This document shows, piece by piece, positions 9,776-18,371 of a DNA stretch of 64,000 bases (position 1 is the stretch's first letter; the number at the start of each line of letters is the position of its first letter). The notes beneath the pieces were generated by a model. It was not told the DNA's origin. It was given only the letters and a program-made list of their open reading frames with translations, and searched no databases. The position numbers and the translations under genes were made by a program. This DNA comes from JAGVSR01 sp963825555. GTDB lineage: Bacteria > Pseudomonadota > Alphaproteobacteria > Rhizobiales > Hyphomicrobiaceae. The stretch spans positions 1 through 64,000 of the forward strand of contig CAWGTZ010000027.1 in assembly GCA_963825555.1 (NCBI GenBank). The letters are read 5' to 3'.

Positions 9776-12043
9776 TCAGGCTGCGCGGCGTAAGCGGCTC
9801 GTGCCTGTCGGACCCATCCCCGTGCCGAGGGCGTTTGTGTCCTCCAGTGCGGTGACCGCGACGCTGTTCACAACAACGCCGGCCACCTTGTCGTGGTTGA
9901 AGCCGAGGGTCTGCAGCGCGCGCTTGGCGAGTTGCTTCGGTGTGCGGCGCCAGGTCATGACGAAAACGATCTGATCGACGTAGTCGGCCAGGATGCGGCC
10001 GTCGACCACGGGAAGAAGCGGCGGCGCATCGATCACGATCGTGTCGAACTGGCCGGTCAGCCGCTCCATGGTCTCGGCCATCTGCCGAGAGGCCAGCAGT
10101 TCCGGACGGGCCGTCTCGAGCGGTGCAGGGCTCATGGCCGGCAGGAAGTTCAGCCCGGTCGCCTTGTCGTGGAGAATGGCAGTCTCCACGGGCTGGCCCC
10201 GAACAAGAACATCGAGCAGGCCGTTGGTGCGCTGGGGTGCGAGCTGTTTCGTCAGTGGTGCGCGTCGCAGATCGCCATCCAACAGCAGGACACGCTGTCC
10301 AGTGAGTGCGTAATGATGCGCGAGGTTCGAGGCGATGATCTCGGCACCCTCGCCCGGCAGGCTGGAGGCCACCATGATGACCCGCGGCTTGCCTGACCTG
10401 TGCCGCATGTCGATCTCGTGGCGGATTCCGCGCACAGATTCGGCGAAAATGCCCCGCGGTTCGGCCAGAACCATCCGGATCGCGCGCAGGCGATCGAGGT
10501 TTGTCCCCTCCGCCGTTACGGCCGGGACGGATGCGATATGGGCGATCTCCAGATTACGTTCCACGTCGTCGGGATGGCTGACGCCGGGTGTTGCGAATTC
10601 CAGAACCAGCACCAGGCCCACGCCAAGAACGAGGCCGGCGATCAGGGCGAGAATAACCAACTGTTTGCGCTTGGGTGATGCGGGGAACGGGGGCACATCC
10701 GCCTGCTCGACGATGCGGGCGTCCGGCAACTGTAGTTCCTGGGTCTCGGACGTCTGCTTGTAGCGTGCGAGGAGGGATTCATAGAGCTGCTTGGAGGTGG
10801 CGGCCTCGCGCTGAAGATCCATCAGCCTGACACTCGCCTCCTTGCTCGTCGCCTCCTGTTCCTTGAGCGTGGTGAGCGCCTGGGACAACTGCATTTCGCG
10901 GCGTTGAGCCACGATAAATCCATTGCGCAAATTGGTGACTTGGCGGGCCACCTCGTTGGAGAGCTGCGTTTCCGCTTCGGCAAGCTCCGCCTGGACTTTC
11001 TGCATCTCCGGATGGCGGGGACCGTAGCGGGTGGCTAGCTCGGCAGACCGTTTGCGTGCGCTTGCGACGGATTCCTTCATCTGCCGGACGGTGTTGCTGT
11101 CCAGCACTTCCGCAATTGTGTTGACACCATCCGGAGTAGCGATGAGCCGCTGGGCATTCTCGTACTTGGCCTTGGCCTCCGCGGTTGCATTGCGCGCGTT
11201 GACCGTCTGCTCCATCAGACGGGCGAGTTCCTTTTCGGAAAGGAGCTGGCCTTCGGAATCGAAGATGTTGTTATCGGCCTTGTAGTGGGCGACCCGGCGT
11301 TCGGCTTCGGACACGCGCACCTGCATCTCCTGAAGCTTCTGCTCGAGAAGCTCCGTGGCGAAGGAGGAAGCCTGCTTCTTGCCCGCCAGCTGATTGGCCA
11401 GATAGACCTCGGCGATCGTGTTGGCGATGCGGGCCGCCTTCTCGGCATCGGAGGCGGAAAACTTGATCTCGATAAGCAGTGTGGACCTTACGCGCCCCAC
11501 ACGCAGGCGGTCGCCGAAGGCGGTTGCGATGTCGTCGCGTTCTGGCGTTGCGGTTCCAGGGGGCGAGGACCCGATGAGGCTGCCTATCGGATCGCCGTCG
11601 ATGCGCCGGCTGGGCTGATATTCGGGGCCTGCCCGCGACGTCTTCAAGAAACGGTCGAGCCTCAGTGCGCCAAGGAGCTTCTGAACGAGCGACTTCTGAT
11701 CGAATTCGGGGTCTTCGCGAAGCTTGAGGATATCGATCACCTTGAGCGCGACGGCCCGCGATGAAATGACCTCGACCTCGCTATCCAGCGATGCGGCGTC
11801 GCCTCTCAGATCCTCGACGACGTTGTCTATATTCGAGATCGTCTTCTTGCGAGGATCGATCTGAATAATCGCGACACCTTCGTAACGGTTGGGCAGCATG
11901 AGCGCCACGGCAATGCCGAGGCCAACGACGATGCTCGCAACGATCACCACCAGAGGCAGGCGCCGGCGCACGGCATTGAGGACACGCTCGAGGCTTATCG
12001 CCCCCGCGCCACCTTCCTCAATGTTGTGCTCCATCTCTCGCAT
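9776..12043 (-). CDS. Wzc/ExoP-like co-polymerase with degenerate Walker A motif
   Basis: A 755-residue inner-membrane protein: Wzz domain with first membrane helix near residues 29-49 and the IIQIDPRK stretch, long periplasmic coiled coil, second helix near 460-485 (LVILALIAGLVLGVGLVLVL), then a cytoplasmic MinD-like domain. Walker A reads SSLPGEGAEI, with alanine at residue 567 where the family has lysine and glutamate instead of Ser/Thr. Walker A' (VLLLDGDLR) and Walker B (TIVIDAPP) look normal. The C-terminus ends GTSRLRRAA without the usual tyrosine cluster. It should organise chain length and export with the Wza-type protein upstream, but ATP-dependent autophosphorylation is doubtful. 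A downstream ATG four codons in (MEHNIEEGG) is also possible. Confidence 0.8.
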   Translation of the reverse strand: MREMEHNIEEGGAGAISLERVLNAVRRRLPLVVIVASIVVGLGIAVALMLPNRYEGVAIIQIDPRKKTISNIDNVVEDLRGDAASLDSEVEVISSRAVALKVIDILKLREDPEFDQKSLVQKLLGALRLDRFLKTSRAGPEYQPSRRIDGDPIGSLIGSSPPGTATPERDDIATAFGDRLRVGRVRSTLLIEIKFSASDAEKAARIANTIAEVYLANQLAGKKQASSFATELLEQKLQEMQVRVSEAERRVAHYKADNNIFDSEGQLLSEKELARLMEQTVNARNATAEAKAKYENAQRLIATPDGVNTIAEVLDSNTVRQMKESVASARKRSAELATRYGPRHPEMQKVQAELAEAETQLSNEVARQVTNLRNGFIVAQRREMQLSQALTTLKEQEATSKEASVRLMDLQREAATSKQLYESLLARYKQTSETQELQLPDARIVEQADVPPFPASPKRKQLVILALIAGLVLGVGLVLVLEFATPGVSHPDDVERNLEIAHIASVPAVTAEGTNLDRLRAIRMVLAEPRGIFAESVRGIRHEIDMRHRSGKPRVIMVASSLPGEGAEIIASNLAHHYALTGQRVLLLDGDLRRAPLTKQLAPQRTNGLLDVLVRGQPVETAILHDKATGLNFLPAMSPAPLETARPELLASRQMAETMERLTGQFDTIVIDAPPLLPVVDGRILADYVDQIVFVMTWRRTPKQLAKRALQTLGFNHDKVAGVVVNSVAVTALEDTNALGTGMGPTGTSRLRRAA

Positions 12044-12056
12044 CTGGTCTGTTTCC

Positions 12057-13423
12057 TCAGAATTTCAGCTTCGCACCGATCCGCACTACGCTCCGGTCGA
12101 AGTCGAATTCGGCTTCGTTCGAGTTGCGCGTCTCGAAGGCGTAGCCTGCCGTGAACAGCCAGTTTTTCGTGTAGTAGTAGTCGAGGCCGATATTGGCTAC
12201 GAGGACACGGTCCTCACGTGTCGAACCGATGAAGTCCAGATCCGCCAATTCCACGCTTGTGGTGGCCACCAGGTCATGGCGGATCTCATATTCGACCCGC
12301 GCCCCCGCAGATGTTTCAATGCGGCCGTTGTCGGATGCACCGAACTCGTCGACGATCTCGTGGCTGGCATGGGCTGTCAGCGTCAGTCTCTCCGACGGGA
12401 GCCACTGCATCTGGGCCTCGAAAATACCGGTTCGAACATCGGGCAGGTCGGGGCGGTCGTAGTCGCGGATACCCCAGCCGCCGAGAAAGCGCCAGCGGAA
12501 CAGCGGGTCCGTTTCAAAGGCGAGACCGACGGCCGCCTCGTAGCCGTTCGAATTGCGGTCTCCGGTTGTCGGCGTCTCGCCTTCGTTATACTGGCGCAGG
12601 GCGCGCAGTTTGGTGACAATTTCATAGCCGGGCGAGAACCGGTAGCCGGTCCTCAGATCTGGGCGCTGTAGATGGTCTGGTCGCGGTAGCTCTGGTCGAG
12701 CGTACTTCCGTCGAGCGCTCGGACACTGCCGAAGTCCTGTTGCTCGGCGGAGGCTGCGAGCGTGCCGTAAAGTCGGCCGACGTCTCGGGTGATCCCGACC
12801 GATCCAAAGAAGCTGTCGATAGGGACAGGCTCGCTTGCGTTACGGGGTGCGGTGCTGGCGCCCCGCTCCTCATTTTCGCGACTGGCCCGGATGGTTGCCG
12901 CCAAGGTATGTGCGTGATCGATGTGGATGGCTCCTCGGGCGAGGGCGCCGTAGTTCGCGTAATTCTGGTCGGTGTTCTCGGCGAAGTTCATGAACCGGCC
13001 GAAGATCGTCATGTCGAAGGCATGGCGAGGCAAATCCGACTGGATGCTCAGTGTCGGCGTGGTGATGAAACGCCAGTCGGCGATGGCATCTTCGGGCGTG
13101 CCGAAGATGTTGCTGTCCCAGACGACTTCCTCTCCGACCGACGGGTAGAAGGTAAAGTTGCCGAGCCGGACGCCTTCCGGGGCGGCAAAGCCGCGGTCTG
13201 CCGATCCGACGGTGTTGGCACCATAGACCTTGGCAAGGTTCCATTCGCTGCGCAGTTCCTGGCCAGCGATGGTATCGGTGATGAGTTCCGCATTATCGTC
13301 GACGTCCAGCGCGAGGGCCGCGCCGAAAGGTATGCCGGAGACCGCAGCGGCCGTCGCCATGCACGCAAGGGCCGGCGCCGGGGAGCGCGGCCTGTGCGTT
13401 CGGATCTGGTCTGACCAAAGCAT
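12057..13423 (-). pseudogene. Outer-membrane beta-barrel protein of polysaccharide locus, one frameshift
   Basis: The first frame (ATG 13423) has a signal-peptide-like start ending near AAALA, then alternating strands such as RLGNFTFYPSVGEEVVWDSN and stops at DQTIYSAQI (12653). The continuing barrel, LRTGYRFSPGYEIVTKLRAL through DRSVVRIGAKLKF, is in another frame that ends at 12057. The terminal phenylalanine is the usual outer-membrane insertion signal. The shift is at about 12648-12660. Joined, it is about 455 residues and resembles the BBP2-type barrels found between wza and wzc genes in alphaproteobacteria. It is either recently inactivated or a sequencing error, because both halves look well preserved. 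Confidence 0.65.
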
Positions 13424-13478
13424 CTGTCTATCGGTGTTCCGGGTTCACGTTGGAGGCGAAACGGCTCTTTTCCTGGTG

Positions 13479-14072
13479 TTAGAAGAACCTCTCTGGGATG
13501 CGGACGTTGTCGCCGGGAAGAAGAATGACGTTGCCATTCGCGGGAATGCTCGCCTCCCCAAGTCCCTCGCGGAGCACGACCGCGTAAGACTGGTTGGCGC
13601 GATAGGTGTAGCCGCCGGCCATGGCCACGGCATCGCGTAGCCTGAGGCCTGTCTTGTAGGGAAACTCACCGCCGCTCTTGACCTCGCCGTGGATGTAGAC
13701 GGGGCGGTAGTTGGTGATTTCGACGGTCACCCTGGGGTTCTTGAGGTATCCGTCGCTGAGGCGGCGGGCGACGACGTCGCGGAACTGGGCCAGCGTTTTG
13801 CCCGCTGCCGGCACCTCGCCGGCGAGCGGCAGCGCAACCTGTCCGGCGGCGTTCACCTCGACGGGTCCGGAGAGGCTGTCTTCTCCGAAAACGGTGACCT
13901 TGAGTTTGTCGCCGATGCCGAGACGGTAGGAGGCACCGAGCGCAGATGGGGCAGCATCCGGGGCAAATCCCGGCGGCGGAGGCCCGATGTTTTCTGCACA
14001 GGCTGCAGCAATACAGCCCGCCACAATGGCGGCTAAAAAGCCGGCAAACGCTCTACTCGGTAACATACGCAT
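13479..14072 (-). CDS. Wza-type polysaccharide export protein (Poly_export/SLBB)
   Basis: A 197-residue exported protein. The N-terminus is hydrophobic with possible lipobox cysteines (IVAGC or IAAAC), so it may be a lipoprotein. The Poly_export domain follows (YRLGIGDKLKVTVFGEDSLSG, then VNAAGQVALPLAGEVPAAGKT), then a single SLBB-like domain with VYIHGEVKSGGEFPY and a closing LLPGDNVRIPERFF. The length fits the short rhizobial-type Wza homologues. It heads the minus-strand polysaccharide operon, followed by the beta-barrel gene (56 bp) and the Wzc-like gene. It is transcribed away from the methyltransferase gene through an AT-rich 254-bp divergent region. Confidence 0.85.
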   Translation of the reverse strand: MRMLPSRAFAGFLAAIVAGCIAAACAENIGPPPPGFAPDAAPSALGASYRLGIGDKLKVTVFGEDSLSGPVEVNAAGQVALPLAGEVPAAGKTLAQFRDVVARRLSDGYLKNPRVTVEITNYRPVYIHGEVKSGGEFPYKTGLRLRDAVAMAGGYTYRANQSYAVVLREGLGEASIPANGNVILLPGDNVRIPERFF

Positions 14073-14242
14073 TACTCAATTGCACGAGCACAGGGTCGAT
14101 TGCAGGGAATTGGTCCTTTCGGGCACAACTCCACCGCAATGTGTAGAAGAGCGCTGTTAGTGTTAAATTGCAGCTAATGGCTGAGATGAATTTTGCTAAT
14201 AAATTTCGACGTTTACGTGTTGTCAGTAATTTCAGACGGCAG

Positions 14243-14281
14243 GTTTATTTGAAACTGTCTTATTGCTCGCTCCAAATAAAC
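14243..14281. promoter_or_regulatory. Inverted repeat in the divergent wza/methyltransferase promoter region
   Basis: GTTTATTTG (14243-14251) and CAAATAAAC (14273-14281) form perfect nine-base arms 21 bases apart in the AT-rich DNA between the Wza-type gene (start 14072, minus) and the methyltransferase gene (plus). A TATATAT stretch follows at about 14316-14323. The position suits an operator or overlapping promoters for both units, but no regulator is identified. Confidence 0.4.
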
Positions 14282-14326
14282 GCCCCGTTCAGACGTGCCT
14301 GCTAATTTGCACCGCGTTATATATGT

Positions 14327-15025
14327 ATGCGGGAGTCAAAAGTGACGAGCGAAACGCTTTCTCCAGCCACCCACCTCGTATCTGCCTACGAGGGAAAGGC
14401 CACCACCTATTTTTCCAACGCGCGAGCGGATTTCGTCCGCCTTTTGCCCCGTGATCCCACCGCGCGCATTCTGGAGATCGGTTGCGGCACCGGCGCCACC
14501 GGTGCGCTGGCCATGGCGCGTGGCCGGGCCGGGCAGTACGTCGGCGTGGAACTCATGGAAAGTGCTGCGGCTCAGGCGCGAGAGGTTCTCTCCGAGGTCC
14601 GCGTCGGCGATGTGGAGCGGATGGAGTTCGACTGGCAGCCGGCCCAGTTCGATGCACTCATCATGTCGGAAGTGCTCGAGCATCTGGTTGAGCCCGCCGC
14701 GCTCTTGAAGCGGCTCTCCCGCTTCATTCGTCCCGGCGGGATGGTGCTGGCGAGCTCGCCGAACATCTCGCACTGGCGCGTGATCGGGGAACTTCTGAAG
14801 GGCCGCTTCGAACTGGCGGATCAGGGCGTCTTCGACCGCACGCATCTGCGCTGGTTCACGCCCACCACGTTTGCAGGCCTCTTCGAGAACGCCGGCTTCC
14901 GGGTGGATCACGTCGGGCCGGTCAATCCCTTCTCACCCCGCGTCGAGTTGATCTCGCGCTGGTCGTCGGGCCGTCTTGACCATCTCTTCATGACGCAGAT
15001 CTCGGTTCAGGCGACCCGTCGCTGA
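14327..15025 (+). CDS. Class I SAM-dependent methyltransferase
   Basis: A 232-residue protein of the Methyltransf_11/23 type. Motif I is ILEIGCGTGATGAL (residues about 47-60), the acidic end of strand 2 is VGVELMES, and the motif IV region is FDALIMSEVLEHL, followed by RPGGMVLASSPN. The FDRTHLRWFTPTTF segment is typical of enzymes near surface-glycan genes that methylate small or glycosyl substrates. It is transcribed divergently from the polysaccharide operon, so it may modify that glycan or a hopanoid/quinone-like lipid; the substrate cannot be read from sequence. The ATG at 14327 directly follows a TATATAT box, so a GTG at 14342 is an alternative, possibly leaderless start. Confidence 0.75.
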   Translation: MRESKVTSETLSPATHLVSAYEGKATTYFSNARADFVRLLPRDPTARILEIGCGTGATGALAMARGRAGQYVGVELMESAAAQAREVLSEVRVGDVERMEFDWQPAQFDALIMSEVLEHLVEPAALLKRLSRFIRPGGMVLASSPNISHWRVIGELLKGRFELADQGVFDRTHLRWFTPTTFAGLFENAGFRVDHVGPVNPFSPRVELISRWSSGRLDHLFMTQISVQATRR

Positions 15026-15071
15026 TGGGTCTGTGCCTGCGGGCCCGGGTGGTACCTTCAGGCAGGCCGGC

Positions 15072-15452
15072 CTAGAGAACGAGCAGTTCGGCCGAGCCGG
15101 CCATGACGTCGTAGTCGCAGGCCAGGCGCGAAAAGCGGTCGCCGACGGTCAGTCGCACGATCGGGTTCTTGTAGCGGGCATTCCAGAGCGGATGCTCCAT
15201 CTGCCAGATCGGAACACTGAGCCGCGGGTTCCCGATGAGGACCTCGGCCGTCTCGGCCGACTTCCAGTTGACCGAGCCAACCGCGATCGGCATGCCGCGC
15301 GCATCTGTCTGAGGCCGGCCCGCGCAGGCGGAGACCGCATGCAGCTTGTAGGCGGCCAGAAGGGCTTCGCCGGCTGCTTCGCGGTACATCTGGTCCTGGG
15401 TCCACACCTTGGCCGCGACCAGCAACGCCAGAACGATCAAGACCGCACGCAC
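15072..15452 (-). CDS. Membrane-anchored hypothetical protein
   Basis: The GTG start at 15452 is preferred because GGGAGG lies about seven bases upstream. It gives 126 residues beginning VRAVLIVLALLVAAKVW, a single membrane anchor or uncleaved signal. The rest is probably periplasmic: two conserved-looking cysteines (SACAGRP and LACDYD), RLSVPIWQMEHPLWNARYKNP and a hydrophobic end. I do not recognise the family. It is convergent with the methyltransferase gene (46-bp gap) and divergent from the glycerate dehydrogenase gene. Codon use matches the surrounding housekeeping DNA. Confidence 0.6.
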   Translation of the reverse strand: MRAVLIVLALLVAAKVWTQDQMYREAAGEALLAAYKLHAVSACAGRPQTDARGMPIAVGSVNWKSAETAEVLIGNPRLSVPIWQMEHPLWNARYKNPIVRLTVGDRFSRLACDYDVMAGSAELLVL

Positions 15453-15684
15453 GATGCGCCTCCCTCGAGCCCTCGGGTGTGTTAAGACAAAAGCGGAACA
15501 AAACCCGCTTCTGAGCAGAGGCGGTGGGCCAGCCGTTGCCCCGCGGCGAAGCGTCAGTCTCAACACTCATGGTGAAGAAAGAGTAAGGGCCCGCCCCGCC
15601 TGGAGGGCCTTGTCAGGCGCCCCTCCTTGCGGCATGAACGCCGATCCAGCACCAAAGTCGAACCCGGGGGAGGACCCGTACAAC

Positions 15685-16650
15685 ATGAAAAAGAAAATTT
15701 TGATCACCTGGCCTCTTCCGGAAGCCGTCATGGCCCGCGCCAGGGAGACCTATGACGTCATCGCGCACGGCGACGACCCCAAGATCACCATCGACGAGAT
15801 GCTTGAGACAGCCAAGTCGGTGGATGCCATCCTGCTGACGCTCAATGAAAAGTGCCGTGCCGACGTCATCGAGCGGATACCCGAGAACATCAAGTGCATC
15901 TCCACGTTCTCGATCGGTTTCGACCACATCGACCTGGAGGCCTGCAAGGCGCGCGGCATCAAGGTGGGCAATGCCCCCCATGGCGTCACGGTCGCCACCG
16001 CTGAGATCGCCATGCTGCTCCTTCTCGGCTCGGCGCGCCGCGCCTCCGAAGGCGAGAAGATGATCCGCACCCGTTCCTGGCCAGGCTGGCAGCCTCTGCA
16101 ACTCGTGGGCCGGCGGCTCGACAACAAGGTTCTGGGGATCTACGGCTTTGGCAAGATCGGCCAGGCGTTGGCGCAGCGCGCCCGCGGGTTCGATATGGAT
16201 ATTCATTACTTCGACATCTACAGGGCCAAGCCCGAGGTCGAGGCGAAGTACAACGCCACCTATCATGACAGCCTCGATAGCCTGCTCGCGGTATCGGAGT
16301 TCTTCTCCATCAACGCGCCTTCGACGCCTGAGACGCGAGGCTTCTTCAACAAGGCCACCATCGCGAAGCTGCCGCAGGGTGCCATTGTCGTGAACACGGC
16401 GCGCGGCGACCTCGTGAACGACGAAGACATGATCGCGGCCTTGAAGTCGGGCCGCCTGGCGTATGCTGGTCTCGACGTTTTCGCGGGCGAGCCCAAGATC
16501 AACGAGGGCTACTACGACCTGCCGAACACGTTCCTGTTCCCGCATCTGGGCTCGGCCGCCATCGAGGCGCGCAACCAGATGGGCTTCGAGGCGCTCGACA
16601 ACATCGACGCCTTCTTTGCCGGTAAGGACATGCCCTTCAAGCTGGCCTAA
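15685..16650 (+). CDS. hprA: D-glycerate dehydrogenase / hydroxypyruvate reductase
   Basis: A 321-residue NAD(P)-dependent D-2-hydroxyacid dehydrogenase. The nucleotide fold motif is YGFGKIG (G154, G156, G159). The catalytic triad is Arg240 (NTARGDL), Glu269 (FAGEPKI) and His287 (FPHLGSA). The N-terminal KKKILITWPLPEAVMAR segment and much of the chain match my memory of the crystallised Hyphomicrobium methylovorum enzyme, so reduction of hydroxypyruvate to D-glycerate (serine-cycle or photorespiratory-type metabolism) is likely. Glyoxylate is a common side substrate. The ATG at 15685 is preceded by GGGGGAGG at a suitable distance. A strong terminator follows, so it seems monocistronic. Confidence 0.88.
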   Translation: MKKKILITWPLPEAVMARARETYDVIAHGDDPKITIDEMLETAKSVDAILLTLNEKCRADVIERIPENIKCISTFSIGFDHIDLEACKARGIKVGNAPHGVTVATAEIAMLLLLGSARRASEGEKMIRTRSWPGWQPLQLVGRRLDNKVLGIYGFGKIGQALAQRARGFDMDIHYFDIYRAKPEVEAKYNATYHDSLDSLLAVSEFFSINAPSTPETRGFFNKATIAKLPQGAIVVNTARGDLVNDEDMIAALKSGRLAYAGLDVFAGEPKINEGYYDLPNTFLFPHLGSAAIEARNQMGFEALDNIDAFFAGKDMPFKLA

Positions 16651-16678
16651 GCCAAATCTTAAAGGTCACAGGTCTCAT

Positions 16679-16709
16679 GGGCCGGGTGGACAGCCACCCG
16701 GCCCTTTTT
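16679..16709 (+). terminator. Intrinsic terminator after hprA-like gene
   Basis: GGGCCGGGTGG, a four-base ACAG loop, CCACCCGGCCC, then five T. It is an eleven-base-pair perfect stem 28 bp after the stop codon. Confidence 0.9.
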
Positions 16710-16816
16710 GTCTGCCCGGGCCCGCCGTCGGTGCGTTTCTTGCGGTTGGCGCAAGGTGAGGCCATCTTTGCATTGTGGCGGCAGGCTGAAACGGCCGCCT
16801 GGAGGGAAGGCAGACG

Positions 16817-17854
16817 ATGACGACACGACCAGCGTCCGGGGCTGTGACAGTCTCCGCGGTCCCCCCTGTGCCAGCGGTGAAGAAGGCCCCGTCGATCGGG
16901 CTGGCGCTGGGCGGGGGTGGTGCGCGCGGACTGGCGCACGTCGTCATGCTGGAAGCCTTCGATGAACTGGGCTTCAGGCCGAAAGTGATCGCGGGGACAT
17001 CCATCGGCGCCGTCATCGGTGCGGCGTATGCCTCGGGCCTCTCCGCACGCGAGATTCGCGCCCAGATGGAGGAGGTCCTCTCCCTCCGGCTCGACCTCGT
17101 CCGGGATCTCTTCACCGCGCGGGCCCGCACGCTGCCGCGCGTCTCGCGCTTTTTCTCGCCGCTCAACGCGGTGCTCTCGCCCGAGGCGCTCCTGGACGTA
17201 ATCTATCCGTCTCGCGTTGCTCGTGATTTTTCCGAACTTGAGATCCCTTTGAAGATCGTGGCTACGGATTTTTATGGGTTGGAGGCCGAAGTCTTCGAAA
17301 CGGGCCCCTTGCGTCAGGCCGTGGCGGCGAGCATGGCGCTGCCGGCGATATTCGAGCCAATCGTTATCGACAACCGGGCCTATGTCGACGGCGGCCTCGT
17401 CAATCCGCTTCCCTTCGACCTCGTTCGCGAGGGCACCGACTTCACCGTGGCCATCGACGTTTCGGGCGTGCCATTTCCCGCCCCGGACCGCGCGCACCCG
17501 ACCGCAACGGAATCTCTGTTTGCGGCGTCCTTCATCTTCGAGCGCACCATCATCCGCGAAAAGCTGAAAACGCAGCAGCCCGACATTCTGATGCAGGCGG
17601 GTACGAGCCATTTCCAGTTGCTGGACATCTGGCGCCTGGACGACATCCTGAGTGCAGCCGAGCCCGCAAAACAGGAGCTGAAAACCAAGCTCCTGCGGCT
17701 TACGGGCTCCGAGACCCTGCCGGTGATCGCTTCGGAGAAGAAGACCGTGCCAGCGGTGACCGGCGAGGTGCGCAAGGAGATTGTGGCCGCGGAGCGTCCG
17801 CGCCTGCTTCGCCGATTGAAGTCTCTGAAGCGCAAAAAGAAGCCACCGGCCTAG
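16817..17854 (+). CDS. Patatin-like phospholipase (RssA type)
   Basis: A 345-residue protein with the full patatin signature: oxyanion loop GGGGARG (residues 32-38), nucleophile Ser62 in GTSIG, and catalytic Asp191 in DGG. No signal peptide is present, so it is probably a cytoplasmic or membrane-associated lipid acyl hydrolase. The N-terminal 25 residues are rich in Ala/Pro/Val. The C-terminus is basic (RRLKSLKRKKK), which could bind membranes. The substrate is unknown. The stop codon overlaps the convergent tadA stop by four bases. Confidence 0.85.
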   Translation: MTTRPASGAVTVSAVPPVPAVKKAPSIGLALGGGGARGLAHVVMLEAFDELGFRPKVIAGTSIGAVIGAAYASGLSAREIRAQMEEVLSLRLDLVRDLFTARARTLPRVSRFFSPLNAVLSPEALLDVIYPSRVARDFSELEIPLKIVATDFYGLEAEVFETGPLRQAVAASMALPAIFEPIVIDNRAYVDGGLVNPLPFDLVREGTDFTVAIDVSGVPFPAPDRAHPTATESLFAASFIFERTIIREKLKTQQPDILMQAGTSHFQLLDIWRLDDILSAAEPAKQELKTKLLRLTGSETLPVIASEKKTVPAVTGEVRKEIVAAERPRLLRRLKSLKRKKKPPA

Positions 17855-18312
17855 GGGCGCCGGCCGGCAAAGAAAGATTTCAGCAGCTCCCCGGCCGCTT
17901 CGTCGTTCAGCCCCGGATAAATGTCGGGCGCATGGTGGCAGGTCGGCTGCGAGAAGACGCGCGCGCCATGCTCGACGCCGCCGCCCTTGGGGTCGCTGGC
18001 CCCGTAATAGAGCCGGCGGATTCGGGCGAACGAGATCGCCGCCGCGCACATGGGGCATGGCTCGAGCGTGACGTAGAGATCATGATCGGTGAGGCGCTCA
18101 CTGCCGAGCAGCCGGCACGCCTCGCGGATGACGAGGATTTCCGCGTGCGCCGTCGGGTCTGACAGTTCGCGCGTCCGGTTCCCCGCAGCTGCAACGGTGC
18201 GTCCGTCGGGAGCCACGATCACCGCGCCGACCGGCACCTCTCCTCGGGCTGCGGCGAGGCGCGCCTCCACGAGCGCCAGTTCCATATGGCCGGGCTTAAC
18301 GGGCGATGTCAT
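17851..18312 (-). CDS. tadA: tRNA-specific adenosine-34 deaminase TadA
   Basis: A 153-residue zinc deaminase that converts A34 to inosine in tRNA-Arg(ACG). The zinc and proton-shuttle motifs are present: His56-Ala-Glu58 (TAHAEIL) and Cys86-x2-Cys89 (EPCPMCA). The ATG at 18312 gives the usual length. It is transcribed divergently from the rluB-like gene, and tadA / rluB / rsmD is a conserved alphaproteobacterial neighbourhood. The longer upstream reading frame is the complement of the basic N-terminus of rluB and is not coding here. C-terminal overlap with the patatin gene is convergent. Confidence 0.92.
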   Translation of the reverse strand: MTSPVKPGHMELALVEARLAAARGEVPVGAVIVAPDGRTVAAAGNRTRELSDPTAHAEILVIREACRLLGSERLTDHDLYVTLEPCPMCAAAISFARIRRLYYGASDPKGGGVEHGARVFSQPTCHHAPDIYPGLNDEAAGELLKSFFAGRRP

Positions 18313-18371
18313 AAGTGGCTCCGAACACGGCGGCCCGCGCCGCCGATCCTCAAGAAAAGAGCCCGCATCTG

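Noticed and set aside
16637..18058. A 473-codon open frame on the minus strand opposite the patatin gene
   Set aside because: The plus-strand patatin gene has all catalytic motifs. The minus-strand frame is open only because of GC-rich codon structure and has no recognisable domain.
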